From assembly GCA_029255685.2 (NCBI GenBank), contig CM055313.2:22731079-22795078 (forward strand): a stretch of 64,000 bases of DNA, given 5' to 3'. The translations under genes and the position numbers were made by a program. Source of the DNA: Silene conica. Taxonomy: Eukaryota > Streptophyta > Magnoliopsida > Caryophyllales > Caryophyllaceae. Position 1 is the stretch's first letter, and each line of letters starts with the position of its first letter. Below are positions 50,651 to 61,566 of the stretch, one piece after another. The notes under the pieces are model-generated. The model did not search any database. It was not told the DNA's origin and was given only the letters and a program-made list of their open reading frames with translations.

Positions 50651-52619
50651 TCTAGTATATACTTAAAAGAGGAACTTTTCGAGCGATTTTATTGGCTATT
50701 GTTTTAGAGTAATTTCATTGGCTATTACTTTGGTTAAATAAATTAAAAATATAAATAAAAAGTTAATTAAATAGTAATAAAATATCAGTTGGATAATTAT
50801 TATTTTCAGAGCGATTACATTGGATAATACTTTTATTAAATAAATTAAGTATATAAATAAAAAGATAATAAAATAGTAACAAAATATCGGTTGGATAATT
50901 ATTGAATTATTTAACGAAATAATTGATGTCATTAAATAAATTGAGTATATAAATAAAAAGATAATTATATAATAATAAAATATCAGTTGGATAATTATTT
51001 TTCTAGAGCGATTTTGGCTACTACTTTGATTAAATAAATTAAGTATATAAATAAAAAGATATATAATTAAATAGTAATAAAATATCAGTTGGGTAATTAC
51101 TGAATTAGTTAATAAAATAATTGAAGGTAAATTAAGAGTTTTGGCTACCGTGGAGTTATGGTATAATTTGTTGTTTCCCTTCTCTTATTTAATTAAAAGC
51201 ATAAATAGATGTATTGATGAATAAAAGCATAAATAGATGTATTGATGAATATATTAAGTACTTAAGTTTACGAGGTATAATTAAAAGAAATACGAGCTAC
51301 AAAATACAAACACATAAGAATAAAAGCTAAGTTAAAAAAATACGAGTTTAAGAAAATCACGAACCAAAAAATACGAGCACAGAACAATGCGAGTTATTAA
51401 CCTAAGAATACGAGCTAATATAAAAAGAATATGAGCTATTAAGCTAAGAATACGAGTTAATGTAAAAACAATACGAACTATTAAAATAAGACGAGCTTTA
51501 AAATAAGAGCATAAATGAATACGAGCTAATGAAAAAACAATACGAGCTATTAACATAAGACGTGTTTCAAAATATGAGCACAAATGAATACATATACGAG
51601 ATTAAAAGGATCACGGACTTAAATATACAAGCACATAAGAATACGACCTATTAAGATGAGAACACGAGCTAATATAAACATAATACGAAAACACGAACTA
51701 ATTGAAACACTTCTCGAGCTAAAAAAATAGAACCAGCTTTGCCATACGTCAAATTTCATGATATAATTAAAAGAATACGAACTAATGTAAAAGGAACAAA
51801 AACTTTAAAAAAAACAGGAACTAAAAAATACGGGCACATAAGAAGGCGAGCTATTAACGTAAGAATGCGAGCTAATAGAGAGATATTAAGCTAAGAATAA
51901 TAAGAGCTAATGTAAAAAAAAGACGAGCTATTAAGATAAGAATACAAGCTAATGTAAAAAAATCATACGAGCATTTAAGAGGATCAAGAACTTACAAATA
52001 CGAGCATATAAGAATACGGGCTAATATAAAAGAATATTAGCTAATGTAAGAAGAATACAGGCTAATAAGATAAGAATACGAGCTATTAAAATAAGAATAC
52101 GAGCTAATGTAAAAAAGTGCACGAGCTAATAAGATAAGAATACGAGCTATTAAGATAAGAATGTGAGCTAAAGTAAAAAGAATATGATCTAATGTAAAAA
52201 AAATACGAGTTAATATTAAAAGAATACGAGCTTCAACTATCTCCATATATTAGAAATATTGAATAAAAAATGTCTTCAAGATCGTGCCCAAGTGAAAATT
52301 ATAGAAGTTATTATAAAAAAAATATATGTGCTTAAAATATTATTTTGACAGTGATGCGTAATATGCAAGTGTCTTTCCAAGACCATTGAATTGGACGTAC
52401 ATGTCTCCGTTTCTATTGGAGTTTCATGCATTTTCAACGTTCCATGTTGTTCCGATGATGATACATCTGATGTTTCATTAACCATAAAAAACAATCATAC
52501 TTAAATCATTCTCTCTATATGCCTATTATACTAAGTATTTATAGAAGATTAGTTGTTACGATAATGACTTTGAAATCATGTCAAGATATTACCGGGCAAC
52601 GCCCGGGCATGAAATCTAG
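50651..52619 (+). mobile_element. Non-autonomous Helitron H2, joined end to end with H1
   Basis: It begins directly at the 3' CTAG of H1: TCTAGTATATACTTAAAAGA reads both as the end of H1 and as a Helitron 5' end. The 3' end is hairpin CCGGGCAACGCCCGGGC (52593-52608) and CTAG at 52616-52619. The interior parallels H1: the same TTTCATTGGCTATT repeats and the same minisatellite (51268-52240). It lacks the SINE-like insert. Non-coding. Confidence 0.75.
51268..52240. repeat. Degenerate AATACGAGCTAATGTAAAA minisatellite (H2)
   Basis: This matches the array in H1 unit by unit over long stretches, so it was present before the two copies separated. Individual units differ by substitutions and small indels. 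Confidence 0.85.
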
Positions 52620-52831
52620 TAATTAATTATTTTAGAGATTTCCAACAATTGCAATGAATCGGGAATTCCAACGGTTGCAATGCTTGGAAAATTCATTCCC
52701 TTGTTTACTCGTCATGCATATATAAATAGCCAAAGGATTAGATGGAAAATTTACAAAAAAAAACACTCTCATCTTTTGCATCTAAGAAATTTGAACATTG
52801 TATACAAAATACTTCTATATAACTTCTCTAA
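52620..52831. other. Spacer between Helitrons
   Basis: A 12-bp word GCAATGAATCGGG/GCAATGCTTGG is partly repeated at about 52650-52690. No gene is seen. Confidence 0.4.
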
Positions 52832-53911
52832 CTAGTTTTATGCCCGTACAAAAAATGTACGGGTCTATTTCTAAAAATTTCGTAAATATGATTTAATATG
52901 AACTTAAATGAGAAATATATAAATTATGAATTCTGGGATGATTTTGACTCCAAATAATTGATTTACTGGTATAATTAATTTTTTTTTAATGATTATATAA
53001 ATTGAAATAAATAATCATGACATTATGAAATAAATTTGAACCATATAAAATAGATAAAGAAATTGTATTGTATTTCTATATCTTACCCTTTAAATAACTT
53101 ACTCTCTAAATGAAAGTAAAATGATAGAATTATTTTTAATAGCAGTCTCTTAAAATTTGTGGATGATTTTATAAAGAAAATAATAATGTATTGTTATTAA
53201 GACAATCTTTTTACTCGATGTTAACGTAGTTTTAATTGACTAATTCTCGAAGGTTGTTATATTTTCTTAAAAATCGTAAATTTATATTTTTTTTGTTGAT
53301 TTAATGGGTTGGGTTTATTTGATCTTATTCAAAAAAAAATTGATCTACGTTTCTTTCATTTTTTAATCTACGTTTTTTTGTTAATTTTTATCTCCTCGTG
53401 TATTTTTTTCATTTTTTTAATTTTATGGGTTGGGTTTATTTGATCTTATTCAAAAATCTTTGATCTACGTTTCTTTCATTTTTTAATTTACGTTTTTTTG
53501 TTAATTATTATCTCCTCGTGTATTTTTTTCATTTTTTTAGATTTACGTATGTTTGTTAATTTTTAACCCTTTGTATAATTTTTTTCGCTTTTTATTCGTT
53601 TTTCATACCTCTAAATATTTGTTAATTACTTCTAATTGTCCAACCTTTTTTAATATTGTTGAATTTTATGTTTCTGGGTAGAATTTTAGTGATTTTTTTA
53701 TTTTCGAATTTGGAGTAAAGTTGTTTTTTTTTATTATGGAGATAAAAATTATTTGTAACTTTAGAATGTTAAATGGAGAAAAGTAAAAAGAAGAAAAATT
53801 AAAGCTCCTTGTGTGAGTGGTGGGACATGGCGAGAAAGAAGGTTTTTAATTTCCTAAAATTAAGCAACCAATGAAAAAGCAGGAAAAGTTGTTCCTTTTA
53901 TTGATAAGGGA
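52832..53911 (-). mobile_element. Short non-autonomous Helitron, looks complete
   Basis: On the minus strand the 5' end is TCCCTTATCAATAAAAGGAA at 53911. The 3' end is hairpin CCCGTACATTTTTTGTACGGG-like (52842-52863 complement), then CTAG at 52832-52835. The element is about 1,080 bp and T-rich on the plus strand, with a ~122-bp tandem duplication inside. No coding capacity. Confidence 0.65.
53303..53545. repeat. ~122-bp tandem duplication
   Basis: ATGGGTTGGGTTTATTTGAT starts at 53303 and again at 53425. Each copy is followed by CTACGTTTCTTTCATTTTTT and TATCTCCTCGTGTATTTTT. A third, shorter and degenerate copy may follow to about 53590. Confidence 0.85.
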
Positions 53912-54781
53912 TTTAATCTAAAACCGTATATAATAAAACGACATTGTATATTTTTGTTGAGCCCAACTATTTCTGAGCTTGTAAAAAAATATATATTTTG
54001 GGATAATAGACAACCATAAAAACATGGATCAATATAGATGCATGAGTCGACAATATCACCTAATAATAATTATTACTCGTATTATTTTATGTAGACTTAA
54101 TTTACCATTTCGCAAAATTCTACTTTACGACGGTCGCACATGCGACCAGTAGGAAAGGGATCACATTTTGATACGTAGTGACCACTTTTGATTAAATAGT
54201 GACCTTTTTTTCATATTTTTGGAAATATAGATATTTTTAGGATTTATTTTTCATCAAAATCTTAAAATTTGGGCCTCGTGTTAAATTTAATTTATATGTT
54301 TTATATAGTATATAAATTTGCTTTTATACATTTTAATTGTCACAAATTATAGAGTAATACGGTCTCATATAAAAAGTTGTTCCTTCAGTGCTAATAAACG
54401 GTTTTTCTTTTTATATATGTTAATCGTCTTATGGTAGGAGAGTATGAGACCGTTCATACAAAAATTCAAATTTAATTTTAATTGTCAAGGTATCCAAGAG
54501 GTTAATTTTCCGGAATTGTAATTTTTTTTATTAAAATTTGTTGTCCCCTATATAGATTTCTGATTTTTTTAAAATTTTCTTTTATTGTAATGTTGAATGT
54601 GATTAATTTTTTTTATTATAAGCTTTTTAACATATGAATATGTATATGAAAAATAATAAGAAATGAGGAGAGAGGGTAATTAATTGGAGAGAGAGTAGGT
54701 GGAGAGAGTGGGGTTGGTTAATGTGTAAAAAAAAAAAAAAAAAAACAGCCTAAAAAAAACCTTCCTTTTATAGATAGGGGA
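53912..54781 (-). mobile_element. Helitron 5' end with undefined remainder
   Basis: TCCCCTATCTATAAAAGGAA on the minus strand at 54781 is a typical plant Helitron 5' end. No matching hairpin/CTAG end is seen before the neighbouring element, so the copy is probably truncated or was broken by the 52832-53911 insertion. The stretch is AT-rich with an A-run at about 54727-54745 and no gene. Confidence 0.45.
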
Positions 54782-55139
54782 TTTTGGATTATTAAAGGTG
54801 GACCAGTTTATGGCGACAGGTGTTAGTGCGTTCTGTTTATGAAATCGTTTCCTCCATGCCAACCAAACAACTTTTTTGTGAATTTGCCCTTATAGGGTAT
54901 TGAAGAAGATAAAGAGCTTTAGGGTAAATTGATACGGGAGAGGTAATAAGTTGGAAAGGAGGTAAAATGATATGAAGAAAATTATATAGGGTTGTAATTT
55001 TCAAAAAGCGGTTTTTAAAAGGTTATAATCAACAATTTTCACTTAGATACGTGCAATTATAGATAAGATTGATACACAATAAGGCAAATTAGAATTATAA
55101 GAGAATGAAAGAATAATTGTGGACTGTTAATGTTGTTTG
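54782..55139. other. 3' flank of the TPS gene
   Basis: AT-rich sequence follows the stop codon of the TPS gene on the minus strand, presumably 3'-UTR and intergenic DNA. No other feature is supported. Confidence 0.5.
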
Positions 55140-58100
55140 CTAAACGGAGCCTGAGAGATCAGAGAATTCGGCAAGCGACTGGAGTACAAGTCGGACTTCA
55201 GCAGTGTCATTTACAAAATATTGAGCCTTGCTAGGCTTCTGACCAACTGTACAAGCAAAGACGGACGCATTTGGAGACAATATGTTTGTTGAAACAGCAT
55301 TGTCAACTATCTCAAACATGTCCTCATCAGATCGGTCATCACCTATGCACAGCACGAAATCCGCATGCTTCCCTTTCGCTGCTAGTGACGTGAATACTTT
55401 CTCAGCAACCATGCCTTTGCTCACCCCCTGAAAGAATAACATACACAAAACATCATTTATATGGATGTCATACGCGAAAGTGTGTTACATGGTAGACCTG
55501 TGATCTGATACAGAGTATTGTTTTTCCTTTTAAATCTTTAGATAAAGATTTTTCTGAGAAGAATCAGACTTGTGGGTCGATAATGTTCAATCCTTACTGT
55601 TGGGTCTATGCCTTGTATCTGTTAGTCGCCGCTTCGAACGACTATGCGGGGGTCTCATTAGGTATCCGAATACTGTATTGGGCTAGGGTTTCTGTCTGGA
55701 CCTTATTAGGTCAAATCTGTATTGTATTAGTATAAACTCTTAACCTCTACCCTAGCAAATAATATACAATATACCGTTCTGAATCTGTAATCTGAAAAAC
55801 TCCTCACATTAATAAAACTCTCTCCCTTCTGCCCCGAGGACGTAGCTAACACACCGTTAGTGAACCACGTAAATCTGTGTGTATTGTTCTTTATTGTTTG
55901 TTTTTATCTGTCTTTGTGCTTCCGTTATAACACTTACCTTTACGGCTTTACCCTAAATTTGTGGCTTATTTGGCACTTTGGGGTTCGGGTTGATTCAGAT
56001 CAGTGGTCAATCAATATTTACGGGTAAGATCAAGTTGTTTGCTAGTCGAGACATTTTGGAAGGGTGTAGCTTAAACAGATATCCTAATTCATAGCTCTAT
56101 CTGCTTTGGACAAGTGGATTGGAGAACAAGCATTGCTGGTACTCGCTTGTGCTTCATCTCAAAACATAAGAGGATAATTCAGGGATGCAAATTTCACGGT
56201 CCATAACAAACATTTCTTTAAACGAACAAAGAAAAGACATTATAGAGACATACCTGGGGCTTTACTTCGACAATGAGCTGACCCTTCTTAACGGCCACAG
56301 GTTCATTTGCTAAAACACTTTCCAAATGATCAAGCATTTCTTTGGCTTGAGCAGACCCAAAGTCTGGGTCTGCGTCTTGATAGTGCCAAACAAGAGCACT
56401 CTCCTTAGACTCTATATACGAACCATCAGTTGCCTCGGTGTACAACTGCATCACAGGCTCAGCAATTTCCATCCACCCAAAGTCCGTACCCTGCCCGCAA
56501 TTTTCCCACTCCCTATCCTCAGGCCACCTGAAAATCACACATCATAAGAGTAGCTAAATATAACCCCTCCAAAAGTTTCTATATTTGTTTACGGATCGGG
56601 TTTTTAAGTAAGCAGTTAAGCACATACAAGCGGGATAGAAAATCCCACACTCAATCTCCACAACATACAACATGCCAAAGATGGTAATGTAAACTATTCG
56701 CCCGTACAGAAAAAAATGGAGCACAAAACTATTTGTTAGGACAAAAGGAATTGTAAACAGCCATGGTTTAGTTACTACTCAATTGCCATAAAGCATCAAG
56801 TATCTAAACAAAAAAACAGATGTTAAAAGCAACACCAGGCGAAGAGAAAAGAGACCAACCTCAGAAAGTAGCCATGCTCTGCAGCAATTCCAAGCTTTTT
56901 GCACGGTGAAAACCAATTACTAAGACTATCCTTCCCTCTCCCACTGACAATGAAGACAGTATTACGAGGATCAGTGCAGAGAGTCTCCAAAATTGAGATA
57001 ACCTCCTGACTTGGCATCTTACTCATCGAATTTTGGGGCATTAGAGTTCCATCGTAGTCGAATAGGATGGCCCTATTTTGTGAAACTCTGTATGCTGATG
57101 CAATAGCATCTACCGAGAGCTTCCTGAAATTAGGATCAATAGAGACAACCCTAAAGCCGAAGCCCAAGCCTACACCCCAATATCTTCTTCTGAAATGATC
57201 AGAGCAAGTTCTTTCCAAATCTTGCATGAAGCTTCTTGCCCAATAAGCCACATTATGGGAACTAACATATCGATAGTGTTTTTCATGTCGTAGTTGTTTT
57301 TCCGCATCTCCTATAGAGATAGCAGCATTCATTGCCTCAGCAGTTGCTTCAACATTCCATGGATTAATCCGAATGGCCCCACTGAGGGATGGGGAACACC
57401 CAATAAATTCCGAAATCACAATCATACTCTTCCTAGGCCCACGTACATCAGAACTGGGTTCCGAGCCAGATATCCCCTCTCTACAAACTATGTACTCATA
57501 TGGGGTAAGATTCATACCATCCCTCACAGCTGTCACCACCACACACTCAGCAGTGGTATAGTAAGCAATCCTCTCAGGTGCACTTACTGGTCTGTGAATA
57601 ATAATCACGGGTTCATATCCGGGCTTTCCATACTCTTTATTGATTCTCTGAGAGATCTCCTCTATCTCAGATAACATCTCCTGTACACCACTTCCTTTAC
57701 ATCGCGCAGGGTTAATAATCTGAACCATTACAGCCCGACCCCGCCACTTATGTTGTTGCTTAAGCATTTGCTCCATTGCCAGAAGCTTCAAATTAATTCC
57801 CTTGAACAGATCCAGGTCATCTGCACCGAGCAAAACAGTTTTCCCATCAAAAATCTGCCTCAACTTAGCTATCCTCCCCTCCTCCTCTGACAGTCTTATA
57901 GATGACTCAATTCGACCCATGTGAATCCCGACGGGCATTATCTTTATTCCAACAGTCCTACCATGATATTCTAAGCCCAGGTAGCCTCTCTTTGATTGAT
58001 ACTCCAAACCCAACATACGACTGCAGCAAGAAAGGAAATGTCGGGCATAATCAAAAGTGTGGAAACCAATTAAGTCTGCATTAAGCAAAGCTCTAATTAT

Positions 58101-58841
58101 TTCCTCTCGAACAGGCAGTGAACGGTAGATTTCAGATGAAGGAAAAGGGCTGTGAAGGAAGAACCCCATTCTTATTCGATGAAACCTCCTCCTCAAAAAA
58201 GTTGGCAATGCCATCAAATGGTAATCATGAATCCAAATATAATCATCGTCAGGATTAAGCACCTCAATGACCTTCTGAGAAAACAATCTATTTACAGAAA
58301 CATAGTCCTCCCACAACGACCTATCAAACCGCCCTCCATGGCCCGCTGAAAATGGAAGCATATAATGAAACAATGGCCATAATTGCTTCTTGCAAAATCC
58401 ATTATAATATCTATCAGCAAGATCAGGGGGCAAAAAAGTCGGCACACATCTAAAGCTATCGAAAAGAATCTGAGAGACGCTATCTTGTTCACTACTATCT
58501 ACATCAGCCCTAAGTGAACCAACATATATCACCTCTGTTTCATCAGGCAAACCATCCCTAAGCTGTAGCAACAGAGAATCCTCATCGTGACTAAAAATCC
58601 ATCCTGTACCATCCACCCCACGACTCGCAACAATAGGTAATTGATTCGCAACTATGATCATTCTATCTTGGACAACAGTAGACGGGTTATCCGAAGAAAC
58701 ACTATGGGCATGCTCGGATTCAAGTTCACAAATATTTCCTGGTACAGACATCACTCTTGGGAATCTTTTCTTTTCTAAATTCATCGTTGGAAAATCACCT
58801 GTTACTAAATCTAATAAATTGGCATACGATTTCGAAATCAT
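55140..58841 (-). CDS. TPS7: Class II trehalose-6-phosphate synthase/phosphatase-like protein, TPS7-like (3 coding exons)
   Basis: This encodes a two-domain protein: glycosyltransferase-20 domain (about residues 55-540) and a C-terminal trehalose-phosphatase-like HAD domain (about 580-840). Coding exons are 58841-56860, 56527-56254 and 55427-55140, in one frame, giving 847 aa; class II proteins I know are about 850 aa. Motifs seen: WIHDYHL (~200), GFFLHSPFPSSEIY, AVRDGMNLTPYEY, the phosphatase motif DYDGT at 595-599, and GDDRSDEDMF from 781. The opening MISKSYANLLDL resembles TPS7. Class II members usually lack clear synthase activity and act in sugar signalling with SnRK1 and 14-3-3 proteins in the cytosol (family knowledge). 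The start at 58841 is preferred to an in-frame ATG seven codons upstream, because that ATG overlaps a splice acceptor. The C-terminus (..LSGSV) is a little shorter than in TPS7 as I recall it. Confidence 0.93.
55598..55932 (+). mobile_element. Solo LTR (Copia-like) in a TPS intron
   Basis: A 335-bp block begins TGTTGGGTCTATG and ends CGTTATAACA, flanked by a perfect 5-bp duplication CTTAC (55593-55597, 55933-55937). The interior phrase GTGAACCACGTAAATCTGTG is characteristic of plant Copia LTRs. There is no internal region. It lies in the intron between coding exons 2 and 3, antisense to the gene. Confidence 0.88.
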
Positions 58842-58856
58842 ATTTCCCAAAACAAT

Positions 58857-59300
58857 CTGCATTAATCAATACAAACAAAAACAAAAACAACAAACTGTCA
58901 TACTTCAAATTTTCACATCAAAATTCACAAGATTAAAACTTTACACATTATTATACCCAATTCACAATTCAATAAAAGAACAAACAATTGATCAAAGAAA
59001 ACCCTAATTCATTATGATCATAAACGGTCAAACTAACCCAATCAAGCATATAATCAAACAAAATAACCAATTTCCCACGTGGGTATTAGATAAAACAGTA
59101 AAATTAACAATCTAAAATACGAAAATAAAATAAATAAAAATAGGCAATAATTTTAAAAAACTCACCAGTTAATCGAAATACCGAGAAAGAATAATTGCAG
59201 TTAATGATAGTAAAATTAGATCTTAACGAAAATACCAAGACAAAATTAGGGTTTTTGTTAGTTTATTGAACAATCTTTGTTAAATTTGATTTATTATTTC
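58857..59300 (-). promoter_or_regulatory. 5'-UTR exon and leader intron of the TPS gene (inferred)
   Basis: On the minus strand, TTAACTG|GTGAGTTTTTTT at 59166/59165 is a strong donor. TTGTTTGTATTGATTAATGCAG ends at 58857 as a pyrimidine-rich acceptor, giving a 309-bp intron. The exon resumes ATTGTTTTGGGAAAT and then the start ATG. Class II TPS genes commonly have such a leader intron. The promoter should lie at about 59300 and above. Confidence 0.6.
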
Positions 59301-60279
59301 TTGTTATTGTTGATATCATATATGGATTAAAAAAACACCAAAAAAAAAAGCAGAATATTCAGAGAATAGTTATAGACGACAAAATTAATTATAATAATTT
59401 TACTTAATTAGGAAATAATATCGATTTGGATGATAAATATTGGAAAAATTGGAAATTGGAAATATTATGTTTTGTTTTTATATATGTAAATATATGTTGT
59501 AATGTAGCCAAGTAGGATATCCTAACACAATAAACGTGGGCACCAATTGCCCACATGTCGCCAAACACTTTGATAACGTCATCGACTACACCAACGACAA
59601 AAAAGAACATATATTGAATGAGTCCGTCCCAGTGAGTTGTGACCGGCTTCGTTCGCAAACTTGTGACCTCTCACAATCTCCATTTACCCTCCTTTATTGC
59701 ACAGGATCAATTTTACAAATATGATATACTGAGCTTATAACATAATATTCATCTATCGGCATTTAAATTAAAAAAATATATGAACTAAAATTAAATTGGA
59801 TAATTGCACCGACTTTGAATTTGTTGTATAGTTTTTATTAAATTTAGACCTATCTAATTAACGAGGAAGAGTAATTAAATCTCTAAGGAAGGTGGAGGTC
59901 CCTACCACAAAAGAATAAAAAAAAAAATTCCATTTTTAATAAATTAAGAACCAATAAAATTTCTTTAAATTCTATAATTTTTATAGTATAAAGATTAGTT
60001 TGTCTCACGTCACAAGCTTGTCATGGATTTAGATGTCACAAAATGAGAATGTGTGATATCGGATATACCATTTCTAAATTTATTTGATTTTCAATTTTTG
60101 TGTATTTTTCTTTTGCTTATTAAAATTTATTAGTTAGATTTTAAAATTTTCATCAAAAATCTAATTTATTTGATATATGTACTGTTTTTGAGTTTAATGT
60201 CTAATGAATGAATTCATAAACTTGTTTTTTTTGTAAAATGGTAACTTTGAAAACAAACCTCAATTTTCTTATTTTAATT
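59301..60279. other. TPS upstream region and AT-rich intergenic DNA
   Basis: This is presumed promoter of the TPS gene, read leftwards, then AT-rich sequence. A palindromic GTCACAAAATGAGAATGTGTGA motif at about 60035 recalls short MITE pieces elsewhere in the window. No gene is supported. Confidence 0.45.
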
Positions 60280-60846
60280 GCTCAAAAATTTTATTCAAAC
60301 CGGAAAGACTTGATGCAAAGATGTTCAACTATGGAGCATTTCTCTGCCACTCAACTTTATGACAATATCCTTATAAAGTGCAGGCTCAACCTCTCTACCC
60401 TACTATTGGCAAGGTTAAAATGGTGCCCAAGCATTGAATAACAGTGACATTGGCTATACAAAATAAATTGGCCACTGTGGATCAGCCAAGATTTCATCAA
60501 ATGCATATAATCAATAGGTGCATACTTTGCAAACAGAATGCTGAAAGTGCTGCACATCTCTTTTTTGAATGCTCTTTTGCAAAGGACTTACTGCACAACA
60601 TAATGGACTGGTTTCAAATTGAACATACTCCTACTGATCTACCTAGTCTGATCTCTTGGCCAAATCAAAGGGGACGAAGAAGGTACTGGAAGAGCAGTTG
60701 GGTAAACTGTAGTGTTGGATGTCTGGTATCCATAATATGGGCTGAAAGAAACTTTAGAATCTTTCAAAACCAAGAAAGACCAAAGCTATCACTCATCCAG
60801 GAAATCAAGAGCACAACTCACTTTTATATGTTTCAGAAAGTCTAAT
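60280..60846 (+). pseudogene. LINE (L1-type) reverse-transcriptase C-terminal fragment
   Basis: The frame containing LAIQNKLATVDQ, NRCILCKQNAESAAHLFFECSFAK and IIWAERNFRIFQNQ (60408-60845) matches the zinc-binding region (zf-RVT type) found after the reverse transcriptase in plant L1-like LINEs. The same frame extends upstream through VPKH to a TGA at about 60438, before ITVTLAIQNK. The rest of the reverse transcriptase is absent or lies in other frames. It is a 5'-truncated, decayed LINE copy. The LTR element at 60852 begins immediately to its right. Confidence 0.75.
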
Positions 60847-60851
60847 GTAGG

Positions 60852-61495
60852 TGTTACGCCCCAAAATTACCATTTTGTTAAGCTAACACGTGGCATCGTA
60901 TGATTGGGTAAAGGATGAACATTGGATGCTAAAGTCAAATAATATAAAGAAATGGGAAGTCAATGCAAAAAGAAGAGTGTGGAAGAAGGAGGCGCGCAGA
61001 GTAGTCGAGAAGAAGGAAAAAGCCAAGAGGAGCATTGCTCGAAGATTACCCCAAATGGCCAAGCATCTATCTTCCGTCAGAGAAAGCAAGTAGAAAGAAG
61101 GCCCAAAAGGAGAAAAAGGAGAAGAAGGATCCGTTGGATAAGAGTCCAATCCAACGGTCCATAGAACTAGGTTTTTGTATATATTCAAGCACTTGTACAT
61201 ACAACACACACACAATTTGCATACACAACACACGGGGCACATAAGAAACACTAAGAAAGTCATAGAAATACTTGTAATCTCATAACCTTCTGAAGGATAA
61301 TTCTAGTGGAACTTGGAAGAAACCTTCTTCCCGCAGTTTTTCCCCAAGGGGCTTCCTGCGTCATCAAACCTCTTGTCTTTCATACTTCTCCTTGCTATTC
61401 TCCTAATTACCTACTTTGTCTAAATACGTCACTTAACAAGTTTGAAATCACTATAACCTCCTAAAAATAACACTAGGTAAATTTTGACCTAAACA
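60852..61495 (+). repeat. 5' LTR of the second element
   Basis: A 644-bp LTR with TG..CA ends, similar in layout to the LTR at 35255-35921 but diverged. A TATATATTCAAGC box lies at about 61178. Confidence 0.9.
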
Positions 61496-61566
61496 TTTTG
61501 GCGCCCACCGTGGGGCTGTAGTGATTATTCAACCTAAAAACACAAAATCCTGAAAATCTCTCAAAA

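Larger units (their letters stand above)
47751..50655 (+). mobile_element. Non-autonomous Helitron H1
   Basis: The 5' end is TCAATATATATATACTTAAA at 47751, followed by AGAGGAACTTTTGAAGCG. A second, nested 5'-type end starts at 47872. The 3' end is hairpin CCCGGGCAACGCCCGGG (50627-50643), then CATGAAAT, then CTAG at 50652-50655, followed by T. These are classical Helitron termini. The interior holds AT-rich repeats sharing the phrase TTTCATTGGCTATT, a ~600-bp non-repetitive part (48360-48960), and a minisatellite (49260-50215). It encodes no Rep/helicase. A SINE-like insert lies at 50408-50508. Confidence 0.75.

Noticed and set aside
49987-52246. Minus-strand frames of the form LARILILIARI, resembling membrane proteins
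   Set aside because: They are read-through of the AATACGAGCTAA minisatellite. The peptide periodicity equals the DNA repeat, and there is no start context or conservation.
58839-58862. Alternative TPS start at 58862 (MQIVLGN...)
   Set aside because: The ATG overlaps a strong splice acceptor, and the seven extra residues are not expected in TPS7-like proteins.
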